Assembly (NCBI GenBank): GCA_024743095.1
Contig: JANSXF010000011.1
Location: 1 to 64,000 of the forward strand
DNA length: 64,000 nucleotides
Direction: 5' to 3'
DNA from: Flavobacteriaceae bacterium
GTDB lineage: Bacteria > Bacteroidota > Bacteroidia > Flavobacteriales > Flavobacteriaceae
The notes beneath the pieces are model-generated. The model did not search any database, was not told where the DNA came from, and worked only from the letters and a program-made list of their open reading frames with translations. Below, one piece after another: positions 7,932 through 16,391 of this stretch; position 1 is the first letter of the stretch, and the number at the start of each line of letters is the position of its first letter. A program made the position numbers and the translations under genes.

Positions 7932-8588
7932 ATGAGCAAAATTAAACTGGCCATAGTAGACGACAATACATTCTTGGCTCGGGCCATACAAGAGAAATTG
8001 GCAGATTTTGAGGATTTGAACATCAAGTACATGGTCTTTAACGGTGGTGAGCTGTTGGCTCGGCTGGAAAAAAACCATAACCTGGATTTGGTGCTTATGG
8101 ATATAGAAATGCCCGTTTTGGACGGTATAGAAACTGTTCGTATCGTAAAACAGAAATATCCCCATATAAAAGTGCTCATGCTCACCGTTTTTGACAATGA
8201 TGAAAATATTTTCAATGCCATCCAGGCCGGTGCCGATGGGTATTTGCTCAAAGAGATCGAAGGACATAAGCTGTACAATGCCATTAACGAAACCATTGAG
8301 GGAGGCGCGGCAATGAGCCCTTCAATTGCGGTAAAGACCCTTAAATTATTACGATATCCCGAAAAACAACAGTCGCTATCCGTACAGGAAGAGGACATTT
8401 CGTTGAGTTCCCGTGAAAAAGAGGTGTTGGAACAATTGGCGGAAGGATTAAGTTATACCGTGATTGCCAAAAATCTCTTTCTCTCACCGAATACGGTTAG
8501 AAAACATATCGAGAATATTTACAAGAAGCTCCAAGTCCATAACAAGTTGGAGGCCGTGCAAAAGGCAAGAAGACAAAGCCTGATATAG
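7932..8588 (+). CDS. LuxR/NarL-family response regulator
   Basis: Receiver domain at the N terminus with acidic pocket VDD (about residues 10-11), phospho-acceptor Asp in LVLMDIEMPVLDG (about 57) and Lys in DGYLLKE. A C-terminal LuxR-type HTH (about 155-215) is marked by LSSREKEVLEQLAEGLSYT and NTVRKHIENIYKKL. It should be phosphorylated by the kinase ending 27 bases upstream and act as a DNA-binding transcription factor. Length (218 aa) is standard for the family. Targets are not visible in the window. Confidence 0.93.
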   Translation: MSKIKLAIVDDNTFLARAIQEKLADFEDLNIKYMVFNGGELLARLEKNHNLDLVLMDIEMPVLDGIETVRIVKQKYPHIKVLMLTVFDNDENIFNAIQAGADGYLLKEIEGHKLYNAINETIEGGAAMSPSIAVKTLKLLRYPEKQQSLSVQEEDISLSSREKEVLEQLAEGLSYTVIAKNLFLSPNTVRKHIENIYKKLQVHNKLEAVQKARRQSLI

Positions 8589-8657
8589 TACTTCAAAAAA
8601 TAATTTGTATTGCTTTGGGTATTTTTGTTTTTCGATATGGGCATTGACGTATTCTTT

Positions 8658-10004
8658 TTAATTCAACTTCCAAACGGTATTGTTCGTTGAGGAAAAATTG
8701 CTTCGTTGTGTTCCTCCAATGGCAAAAAGCTCCCCATTTAAATTGATGAGAGAAAAGAAAATAGCGCGAATGGGATACGAGTCAGTGGTGGTGGCCAATT
8801 CCCAGTCTTCTCCATTTGTCGATATATAAAAAGTAGAATCGTTATTTGGTCCATCCTCGGGAGTGGTCATCAGTATAATTCTATTATCAAAAACCACAGT
8901 ACGCAGGGAATTATTACCTCTTTCCCGTATGCCGGAAACAACTGGCGCGGACCAAGTGGCTCCATCTGTGCTAGTTCTTGTACTTATGGATTCGATATCC
9001 GAATCGGGGTTGGGCTCTATACAATACATGATATCGTTTAGGTTTTCAATTTGGAAACCGTATTTGGACTCAAATCCATGGTTTTCGGTTTCCAGTACCC
9101 AATTTAAGCCATCCGTACTGCTATATACATTTCGTTCAGGGGAGAGGTCTTCTACACTACCCGAGTAACCGGCAATCCTAAATATTTGATCTCCCAAAAC
9201 TGTAAACTTTGGGGACTGATATTGAATAAAAGGTGTGGTCTCCGTTTCTTCCACCCAAGCGATACCATCTTCAGAACTAAAAATCTTGTTGGACAGGATG
9301 CCTTCTGAACTACCTCCATAAATCCACAACTTACCTTTAAAGACAATCAGTTCATGCCCATAGATGGCTCCAAAAGGAAAATTACCTTCCATAATCCAGT
9401 TTTCTCCGTCTTCGCTTGACCAGATATCCGTAAGGCCAGCATCTCCTTCGTTGCGCCCTCCAATCACCCATATTTTATCATTAAAAACTTCAACAGCTGT
9501 AGCTTTTCTACTGCCGTATGCTGCATCTTCGGTAATCAAAGTGGCAAATATGGCCTCGGTGGTAAAGGCCTGTACTTCGCTTTCTGCCAGGACAGTGCCA
9601 TTTTCAACGGCTATGACCTGCCAATAATACTCTGTGTTCAGCTCAAGGGCATTGGTTTCTTCTATATCGAATGTGGTCATTTCAAGTTCCGATGCAATTT
9701 CGGACAATCCATCTTCAGAGGTTCCAAGTAGAACCGAGTAGGTTACGACTTGCGCTCCATCATATTCCTCCCAGCTAATGGATGGCGTTTTGGAAATAGG
9801 CCTTTCATTATTGGAGGGATTTAAGGTGGTCAAAGTTCCAATGATGATTTCTCCTCCGTCATCGTCGTCATTATCATCTCCGATATCATCTACATCTTCG
9901 ATATCATCCCCAATTTCATTTCCGTTGTCGTCACTGCTACAACCTAGTAATAAAAGGACAAAACAAATAAATAGTGGTTTCAAAAAAGGTTTTAGAGGTT
10001 TCAT
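8658..10004 (-). CDS. kelch-like lipoprotein with acidic linker and FN3-like domain
   Basis: Type II signal peptide with lipobox LLGC at residues 19-22, followed by SSDD and a very acidic low-complexity linker (about 24-52). Acidic residues just after the lipidated Cys are the known surface-export signal of Bacteroidota lipoproteins, so surface display is likely. Next comes an FN3-like domain (about 55-150), then repeats of the form 'W..GG....D.W.S.DG.NW' (about 160-445) typical of a kelch-like beta propeller. Downstream of the collagen-like lipoprotein on the same strand (54 bases apart), so probably co-expressed. Ligand unknown. Confidence 0.85.
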   Translation of the reverse strand: MKPLKPFLKPLFICFVLLLLGCSSDDNGNEIGDDIEDVDDIGDDNDDDDGGEIIIGTLTTLNPSNNERPISKTPSISWEEYDGAQVVTYSVLLGTSEDGLSEIASELEMTTFDIEETNALELNTEYYWQVIAVENGTVLAESEVQAFTTEAIFATLITEDAAYGSRKATAVEVFNDKIWVIGGRNEGDAGLTDIWSSEDGENWIMEGNFPFGAIYGHELIVFKGKLWIYGGSSEGILSNKIFSSEDGIAWVEETETTPFIQYQSPKFTVLGDQIFRIAGYSGSVEDLSPERNVYSSTDGLNWVLETENHGFESKYGFQIENLNDIMYCIEPNPDSDIESISTRTSTDGATWSAPVVSGIRERGNNSLRTVVFDNRIILMTTPEDGPNNDSTFYISTNGEDWELATTTDSYPIRAIFFSLINLNGELFAIGGTQRSNFSSTNNTVWKLN

Positions 10005-10058
10005 AATTTATGTTGTTGATTTGAATGTATGTGTTGCGGTTTTTGTTAAAGAAGACTG

Positions 10059-10643
10059 CTAATATGAAAGACCAAAGTGGTCCATTACTTCGTAATAGCT
10101 CATTTTATTAAAGTTTATAATATTCCCGTTTTTTGTTGTGGTATTGTTGGCAGGGATGATGACATATCTAAAATCTGTTAGGACCCCGAACGTGATAAGG
10201 GAGTTATCCACTGACCGAGCTATAAAGATTATTTCGCCCAAAGTGTCGGGCAATACAAAATAATAGGATTGATTGCTGAAGACAACGGGAATCGGTACAG
10301 TAGAAACCCCATCACGGCCATATACCAAAACAGTTCCAGAATTTAAAATTTCGCTAGTGAATGCTTCATCCTCAATATGGAATTGATCGTAGCTTACAGG
10401 GTTGTTCGAAAATTGTTCCGGAAACCAAGGAGAGGCAATAACGTTGGCATTTCCATCTTCTCCTGGTTCACCTTGGCCCCCAGTTGGCCCTTGTTCTCCC
10501 TGCTGGCCTTGAGGTCCAATTGGACCTTGCTCACCTTGTGCCCCCATCGTTCCATCTTGGCCATCTTCGCCAGAGCAGCCGATAAAAACAACTCCCAATA
10601 CGACGATCAGGATCGTTTTTAGATTTAAAATAAATGTTTTCAT
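10059..10643 (-). CDS. collagen-like surface lipoprotein
   Basis: Signal peptide with lipobox VFIGC (Cys about residue 23), followed by SGEDG and Gly-X-Y triplets over about residues 24-65 (GQDGTMGAQGEQGPIGPQG and on). Gly-X-Y arrays form collagen-like triple helices, and bacterial versions serve as surface stalks or adhesins. The C-terminal about 125 residues form a separate domain that I do not recognise. The acidic residues after Cys again predict surface export. A short ORF (10695-10844) and the hybrid regulator lie upstream on the same strand. Confidence 0.88.
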   Translation of the reverse strand: MKTFILNLKTILIVVLGVVFIGCSGEDGQDGTMGAQGEQGPIGPQGQQGEQGPTGGQGEPGEDGNANVIASPWFPEQFSNNPVSYDQFHIEDEAFTSEILNSGTVLVYGRDGVSTVPIPVVFSNQSYYFVLPDTLGEIIFIARSVDNSLITFGVLTDFRYVIIPANNTTTKNGNIINFNKMSYYEVMDHFGLSY

Positions 10644-10694
10644 TGTGAGGTTGTGTTTAATTGTTCTGCTACCAGTTTTAATTTTATTGAAGTG

Positions 10695-10844
10695 TTATTC
10701 CTTGGAGAAATGTGTGTTCTTGATAATTTTATTTTGGTTCATGATCTTTAGCATGTATTTCCCTTTTTTTAGTTTGTTTATGTTTAAATAAATCTCAAAG
10801 TGGGGAACTTCATCCAGTATCCCTTCATACCTCTTTTTCTTCAT
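10695..10844 (-). CDS. very small protein (49 aa), unknown function
   Basis: Short frame with a clean ATG and TAA, encoding MKKKRYEGILDEV, then HFEIYLNINKLKKGKYML and a Lys-rich tail ending HFSKE. The composition is like that of small soluble basic proteins, with an alternating pattern compatible with beta strands. It sits 51 bases upstream of the collagen-like lipoprotein and 169 bases downstream of the hybrid regulator, all on the minus strand. Not recognised with certainty; coding status is inferred from the protein-like sequence and placement. Confidence 0.5.
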   Translation of the reverse strand: MKKKRYEGILDEVPHFEIYLNINKLKKGKYMLKIMNQNKIIKNTHFSKE

Positions 10845-11013
10845 GGTGATATGAAGTGTTTAACATTGGTTCATTGGTAAGGTGGAATGAGTTTATGGCA
10901 TATCCCATTCAACTTTGAAGCAAACATAATAGCTTGGTATGCAGACGGCTATGAATTATGTATCAAAACCTATGAAATATGTAACATGTTACTGTTTATG
11001 CGTCCAGAAGAGC

Positions 11014-13830
11014 TTAAGAAATCTGGTTTCTACTGAATTCGGAGGGAGAGAGACCATAGGTTTCCCTAAAACATTTTGTAAAATAGGAATGGTCGTTAAA
11101 CCCTACTTGATATCCTATCTCGGAGATGTTGACATCGCTTTCCTTTAAAAGCTTGGCGGCCAGTTTAAGTCGTTGGCCTCGGATGAATTCAGTAGCAGTC
11201 TGCCCGGTCAGTGCCTTTAATTTTCGATGTAGTTGCATTCTGCTCATCCCCAGTGCATTTGCAAAAGCTTCAGTGTTAAAATCGGATGAAACCAGTTGGT
11301 TGTCCAAGATATGTTGGAGTGACTCCAAGAACCGCTGGTCGTATGAGCCAATAGATACATCCTTGGGGGTTAAAATTACCTCTTGGCTAAAGCGTTTTTG
11401 TAATTTTTTACGGCTCTCCAAGAGATTTTCTACCGTTTGTCTCAAAATTTTGTTGTTGAATGGTTTGGTCAGATAGGCATCGGCCCCTGTCTCCAATCCC
11501 TGCAAACGGTTTTCCTCACCGGTCTTGGCGGTGAGCATTACAATGGGTATGTGCGAGGTAGCATCATGGGTCTTGCAATTCTCTGTGAGTATGAGACCAT
11601 TGTCCTTTGGCATCATTAAATCGGTAATGATAAGGTCTGGCACCTGTTTTAAAGCTTTTTGAAATCCTATGTTTCCGTTTTTGGCGGTAATTACGTTGTA
11701 TTTGTTCCAAAGAATAGAAGAAATATAGGTGCATATATCCTCATTATCATCCACAATTAATACGATGTCCATGGTCTCTTCACCTTCTTTGGTTGCTGTT
11801 TCATTGGTAGGAATGATCACACTTTTCTGGTGAGGTGCTGGAACGGTCGGTTTTGGATATGTTGTCTTTTCCTCTTTGGAGAAGGCATTTTTATGAACGG
11901 GAACCTCAATAGTGAAAAACACACTATTGGAATCGCTATTTACGTGGATATGGCCTTTGTGCAATTCCACCAGCTCCTTAGTGAGTGCCAGTCCGATACC
12001 GGTGCCCGTCTCATTTTCATGGCTTCGATGAAAACGGTCGAAGATATTATTGAGCTTTTCTTTAGAAAGTGAAATCCCGGTATTTTTTACGGATAATAAA
12101 AGGTTACTATCTCTAATGTTTGCCCTAAAATCGATATGTGCTTTTCCAGGACTATATTTTAGTGCATTTCCCAAGAGGTTGACAATGATTTTTTGAAGCA
12201 CATCTTCGTCATACCAGTAGAGATGCTCATCAACGGAAATTTTAATATTGAGCAGTTGGGATTTTGTTCTGGCCTTGAACTCAAACGATTCAGCAATGGA
12301 TTTTAGAAAAAAGGACAACAATCCTTGGCAAACCTGTAACTTGTAAAAATTGGATTCCAGTTTGGAGAGATCCAGCAATTGGTCCACTAACGTGGTCAGC
12401 CGTTCGGTGTTGTTTTTGGCAATGGTCAGATTTTGTCTGTCTTGCGTGCTAAGGCCGGTTTTTTCAAGTTGTTGATCCACTGGACCCTGTATCAAGGATA
12501 ATGGAGTGCGGAGTTCATGGGAAATGTTGGCGAAGAAATTTGATTTGGCGGTGTCCAATTCCAATAATCGTTTATTGGTCTTTTGACGGTTGCGGTAGAG
12601 CAGAAATAGGGACAGGGCGACCAATGAGATAAGCACAATTCCTCCCAAAAGAATATGCTGTTGATTTTTTTTGCGCTCCTCGGCCAGTTCACTCTGAGAC
12701 TTTAGCAAAGCGATTTCTTGTTCCTTTTTTTGTGATTGGTATTTGGCCTCTAGGTCCAACGCCAGATCTTTTTGACTTCTGGCTTCCAGTGAGTCCTGAT
12801 GTACCAAAGTTTCGCTATAAAAGTCGGCGGCCCTTTCAAAATCCCCGGTTTCTTTATAAGACTCGGCAAGTATGTTTGTAATTCCCAACATGATACCGCT
12901 GTGGCCTTCATCGGAGGTTTTAAAATGTTCGTATGCTTTTTCCAAGTACGGGATGACTTCTCGATATCTTTCTACTCTGTAGAGGAACCCGGCATACACC
13001 CGATTGGCGTTCGCAATTTCGTGGGGGTCGCCGGTTTGGGTCAATAGGTCAAGTCTTTTCTTATAGTAAAACTCTGCTTTTTCATAGTTGTTAAGGTCGG
13101 TTTCCAGAATGCCCAAGGACCAATAGATGTTCGCTACCCGTTTGGTGAAACCTATATTTTCAAAATAGGAGAGGCTTTTTCTATAGTAGGAACTAGCTTT
13201 TTCATATTCCTTTCTTAGGGCGTAGACACCCCCCAGTAGCACATAGCCGTAGTGTTCGTCGTCAGGACTTGCAATTTCCGAGGCTATCTTTATACCATTT
13301 TGGTAGTAATTCTTTGAAATGCCAATATAGCTTGTGTCCTCTGCACTATAGGAACGTAACAGCACATTCCCCAAGTTATATAAGGCATTAACCACCGTCG
13401 AATTTTTTTCGCTATACTGTTTGGAAATGGAATCTATTTTTTGGTAATGGTCTATGGCATCGTTGTCCTCGAACTTTGAATAATGAACGTTGCCCTGGGC
13501 ATGTAAGGCACTTATCATTACCTCTGGCAGCTTGTTCTCACTTCCCAAGACCATTGCTTGCTTGGAGTAGTAGGTCGTGGAATCATAATTGCCTTTTCTG
13601 AAGTACAGATGTGAGATTCTACTCTGTGCCAATCCCAAAAGTAAATTGGAACTTTCTGTTTTTGCGATTTCTAGGTTTTGAAATGCAATCTGGAGGGCAT
13701 CATCATATTTTAATAATTTATAAAGGGAATCTATTTGTGTTTGATGGTCCAAAAACTCGTCAGGAATATTTTGACCAAAGGATGAAAAGCATATGGAGGT
13801 AAGAATAAAAACAAAGCCCTTTTTAATCAT
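11014..13830 (-). CDS. hybrid two-component regulator (TPR, histidine kinase, receiver, AraC)
   Basis: Single-protein signalling system. Start set at 13830, where MIKKGFVFILTSICFSSFGQ forms a signal peptide; the frame runs 11 codons further up from a TTG. Order: periplasmic TPR block (about 40-340), membrane helix (about 395-415), HisKA with FFANISHELRTPLSL (His near 438), HATPase with LLGNALKYSPG and GTGIGLALTKEL, receiver with VDDNED and phospho-acceptor in ITDLMMPKDNG (near 737), and a C-terminal AraC-type HTH ending GFNDHSYFTKCFRETYGLSPSEF. Proteins of this kind usually control a neighbouring locus, here plausibly the surface lipoproteins downstream. A 15-base C run lies in its promoter. 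Confidence 0.93.
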   Translation of the reverse strand: MIKKGFVFILTSICFSSFGQNIPDEFLDHQTQIDSLYKLLKYDDALQIAFQNLEIAKTESSNLLLGLAQSRISHLYFRKGNYDSTTYYSKQAMVLGSENKLPEVMISALHAQGNVHYSKFEDNDAIDHYQKIDSISKQYSEKNSTVVNALYNLGNVLLRSYSAEDTSYIGISKNYYQNGIKIASEIASPDDEHYGYVLLGGVYALRKEYEKASSYYRKSLSYFENIGFTKRVANIYWSLGILETDLNNYEKAEFYYKKRLDLLTQTGDPHEIANANRVYAGFLYRVERYREVIPYLEKAYEHFKTSDEGHSGIMLGITNILAESYKETGDFERAADFYSETLVHQDSLEARSQKDLALDLEAKYQSQKKEQEIALLKSQSELAEERKKNQQHILLGGIVLISLVALSLFLLYRNRQKTNKRLLELDTAKSNFFANISHELRTPLSLIQGPVDQQLEKTGLSTQDRQNLTIAKNNTERLTTLVDQLLDLSKLESNFYKLQVCQGLLSFFLKSIAESFEFKARTKSQLLNIKISVDEHLYWYDEDVLQKIIVNLLGNALKYSPGKAHIDFRANIRDSNLLLSVKNTGISLSKEKLNNIFDRFHRSHENETGTGIGLALTKELVELHKGHIHVNSDSNSVFFTIEVPVHKNAFSKEEKTTYPKPTVPAPHQKSVIIPTNETATKEGEETMDIVLIVDDNEDICTYISSILWNKYNVITAKNGNIGFQKALKQVPDLIITDLMMPKDNGLILTENCKTHDATSHIPIVMLTAKTGEENRLQGLETGADAYLTKPFNNKILRQTVENLLESRKKLQKRFSQEVILTPKDVSIGSYDQRFLESLQHILDNQLVSSDFNTEAFANALGMSRMQLHRKLKALTGQTATEFIRGQRLKLAAKLLKESDVNISEIGYQVGFNDHSYFTKCFRETYGLSPSEFSRNQIS

Positions 13831-13859
13831 AAAACCAATTTTTTCATCGACCTGACGGG

Positions 13860-13888
13860 TCAAGTTAAATAAAATCCCATTTCACAAC
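13860..13888 (-). promoter_or_regulatory. putative promoter of the hybrid regulator
   Basis: On the minus strand GTTG (13888-13885), 17-base spacer, TAACTTGA (13867-13860), an approximate match to the Bacteroidota consensus. The homopolymer at 13891-13905 ends two bases upstream of the -33-like GTTG. Confidence 0.4.
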
Positions 13889-13890
13889 CG

Positions 13891-13905
13891 CCCCCCCCCC
13901 CCCCC
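13891..13905. repeat. homopolymer of 15 C (15 G on the coding strand)
   Basis: Fifteen uninterrupted C residues, 61 bases upstream of the hybrid regulator ATG and 46 bases downstream of the GDYXXLXY gene stop. Such tracts are prone to slipped-strand length change. It is the only long homopolymer of this type in the window. Confidence 0.95.
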
Positions 13906-13951
13906 ATGTTGATTTGCTGCAAAAGCAGGAACTCTTTGGAAGTGTATGTTG

Positions 13952-14536
13952 TTAGGGCTTATTTTTACTTTGCTCCTTTTTTACTATTTCCCTGATGGGG
14001 ACTCCATCGATCAATACATCTTTTAGCACGGCATCACCATTTTTGATTCGAACCAGGGCGTATGCAGTTTTGGAGGTATCCACTTGGGACTGCCTATATG
14101 TGACCTCTGCATCATAGGCCTTGGACTCCTCCATATAAAACCTATTAAAAGGATAGTCGATGGTCAACTTGTTCTCATCGTTGTCGGAGACAAACCATAC
14201 TTTGGCCTTGATAAAATCCTGTTGGACATTGGGAATTTGTTTGGAAACGGAATCTATTTCAGCAAATCCGGATGCATTCGTAGTAAGCAGTACATACACT
14301 TCATCTCCGCGTGCCCACTCCATCCCACCCGTAACTTTATAGGTGTTCTCTTCAAAGGTCAGGGTGATGTATTTTCCCCTAAAAGGATCATTGGGGTCTA
14401 TGGGTGCAGTCTTAAATTTATATTCCTTGCCACCTTCCAATATGCTTTCCTGGTTCCATATCATCTTGGCAGGAACATAAAGTTGGATCAATGCTACCAA
14501 GGCAAAAATGAGTATGTGTCTGTTTTTACCATTCAT
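13952..14536 (-). CDS. GDYXXLXY-domain membrane-anchored protein
   Basis: N-terminal membrane helix (about residues 8-25), followed by a domain with DPNDPFRGKYITLTFEEN, which matches the hallmark DPxRGDYxxLxY of this family with G-K-Y replacing G-D-Y. Length (194 aa) is usual. Biochemical role unknown. The start overlaps the end of the DUF2157 gene by 11 bases, a frequent pairing, so the two products probably act together in the membrane. Confidence 0.85.
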   Translation of the reverse strand: MNGKNRHILIFALVALIQLYVPAKMIWNQESILEGGKEYKFKTAPIDPNDPFRGKYITLTFEENTYKVTGGMEWARGDEVYVLLTTNASGFAEIDSVSKQIPNVQQDFIKAKVWFVSDNDENKLTIDYPFNRFYMEESKAYDAEVTYRQSQVDTSKTAYALVRIKNGDAVLKDVLIDGVPIREIVKKEQSKNKP

Positions 14537-15809
14537 TTCCCTGTCTTTTTCGAATCATTTTATAATTGGCAAAGAAGAACCCAACACCCACTAACACAAA
14601 TAGCAGTCCGCGGATTACAAAGCTTAGGTCCGTATCAAAGAATCGACATACGATCAAAGCCGCAACAATAAGCAGGCCGAAATTGAGAATGCCCAAATGG
14701 TTCCGGTTGGAACCATCTCGAATCGTTAGGATTCCAATGGCAAGGACCAAAAAGTTTATCAAGAATACCGCTATCGATGAAAATGTTCCAATGATAAATA
14801 TGGGGATGAACACCAAAAAAGCAACCGAAAAAGGAGAGATGCGTTTAATCGATGACGATTTAAACCTTTCATACAAAAATACCATGTCCAATACGGACAA
14901 AATGATGGTAATGATAAATTCTGGAGCAACAATAATTTCACTCAGGAACATTTCTTTTTTAATGAGATGCTCCCAAAATTCATTAAAACTTAAAATCAAC
15001 AAAATAATGACTGTGCCCATACTTCCCAATAGGGTATAACCATTTTTCGAGGTTCCTTTGGAGAGGAACTTACTTGTTCCAAAAAGATGGAACAGACCAA
15101 ATAAAGAGGTGTAGGCCAAGAACATGAGCTCGTCCATTTGATTGGAAAAAGTTCCCAGAACCACTGTAAGGGACAAGGCGATAAACCAATTATGAAAGCG
15201 GACAAAATTGCTATTGGGACTTTTCTTTAGTAAAAGATAATAGTGGGGAACAATAGCGGCAATCATCGGCCAAAAAACATAGGGTATCCCAATGGGGTAG
15301 TCCCAATATCCGGTTTCGCTTGCGAAATAGGTTGTTCCAATTATATAGAGCAAAGAAACCATTGAGGACCTCATTACATAAACAAGGGGCAATATCAAAA
15401 TCATCCAGGTCAGTAGATATGAGCTTAAATCCCCGGGAATATTATATATCTGGCTTATTAAAGCGGTGCTAGCGCCCACTGCAAAAAACAGAAAAACAGC
15501 CGAACCTTCTTTCCAAGCTATGTTTTGATGCTTTTTTAGTAAGGTGAACGAGCATAGGGCCTGTCCTACCAATAAAGGAAGAAATGCAGTCCCTGTTTTT
15601 AGCCCACGGGACAGTTCATCCCAGTTATGCGCAATTATGAGGATTATGCCCAGCCCGACCAAGATGGCCCCCAAAATGCCAAAAACCACAAAAAGTTTGT
15701 TGGTGGATGGGTCCTTTTTGCTTTTGTAGTAAGATTCTATTCTTGTCGAGGTATCCTTGGAGATTACCCCGGCACTTTCAAGTTCTTGCAGGTCGTTGAG
15801 AATGCTCAT
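14526..15809 (-). CDS. DUF2157 polytopic membrane protein
   Basis: Soluble N-terminal segment (about residues 1-38, DLQELESAGVIS, DTSTRIESYY) as in DUF2157, then about twelve hydrophobic segments to the C terminus, including AHNWDELSRGLKTGTAFLPLLVG. Function unknown. Forms a translationally coupled pair with the GDYXXLXY gene. The upstream region (15810-16064) has no ORF. Confidence 0.85.
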   Translation of the reverse strand: MSILNDLQELESAGVISKDTSTRIESYYKSKKDPSTNKLFVVFGILGAILVGLGIILIIAHNWDELSRGLKTGTAFLPLLVGQALCSFTLLKKHQNIAWKEGSAVFLFFAVGASTALISQIYNIPGDLSSYLLTWMILILPLVYVMRSSMVSLLYIIGTTYFASETGYWDYPIGIPYVFWPMIAAIVPHYYLLLKKSPNSNFVRFHNWFIALSLTVVLGTFSNQMDELMFLAYTSLFGLFHLFGTSKFLSKGTSKNGYTLLGSMGTVIILLILSFNEFWEHLIKKEMFLSEIIVAPEFIITIILSVLDMVFLYERFKSSSIKRISPFSVAFLVFIPIFIIGTFSSIAVFLINFLVLAIGILTIRDGSNRNHLGILNFGLLIVAALIVCRFFDTDLSFVIRGLLFVLVGVGFFFANYKMIRKRQGNEW

Positions 15810-16064
15810 GGTTCTCTTTTTGTAGGTTAAGCCTTGAATTAGATTAGGTTAAGATACATAATTATTGTAAAGTCGGTAGAATGACTAAAATCTTTCCTAT
15901 CAGTTGTTTTTCTGTATTCTTTCCCTTTTTTTAATACCAACTTCAGGTTAACATCATTTTTGGTCGATAAAATCGCCCCAATTTTGAAATGCAAAGATTT
16001 TTTTTATAAATTTTCCATACAATCACAATAGTTATATAACTTAGGATAAGTAACCCGCAAAACC

Positions 16065-16388
16065 ATGGACAACCTCAAACGCGTAATCGTAGACTATAAA
16101 AAACTTACCTCTGAGGTGCTCAAGCTTTTGGTGGAAAAATACCCTGACGGCTATGGGGATGATGATGTTATCAACTTCAAGAACATAAAGGGAGAATATA
16201 TCGAGGCTGTGGAAGTATCCACCGAGGATACCAAATATCTGGTAAAGATCAGCTCCAAACTGGAACGTACCATGGCCGATTTCGATGAGGATGATAGTGA
16301 GGAGGATAATTTTGATTCCGAGGACTACGAAAAAATTCCGGAGGAAGACGAGGATTTTTCAGATTCCGATTCCGATGAAGAGGAATAA
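16065..16388 (+). CDS. conserved small protein with acidic tail (107 aa)
   Basis: The first about 70 residues look like a compact alpha/beta domain (MDNLKRVIVDYKKLT, LKLLVEKYPDGYG, GEYIEAVEV, TKYLVKIS). The rest is almost entirely Asp, Glu and Ser. Similar proteins occur in many flavobacteria and are sometimes labelled 'DNA primase', a label nothing in this sequence supports. The acidic tail suggests binding to a basic partner or nucleic-acid mimicry. Converges with the threonine dehydrogenase gene, with only 3 bases between the stops. Confidence 0.8.
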   Translation: MDNLKRVIVDYKKLTSEVLKLLVEKYPDGYGDDDVINFKNIKGEYIEAVEVSTEDTKYLVKISSKLERTMADFDEDDSEEDNFDSEDYEKIPEEDEDFSDSDSDEEE

Positions 16389-16391
16389 AGC

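Noticed and set aside
14084..14671. 195-codon plus-strand ORF over the GDYXXLXY and DUF2157 genes
   Set aside because: Antisense to two well-supported genes.
16065..16388. DNA primase
   Set aside because: The label is used for similar proteins, but the sequence lacks any primase motif; kept as an acidic-tailed protein of unknown function.
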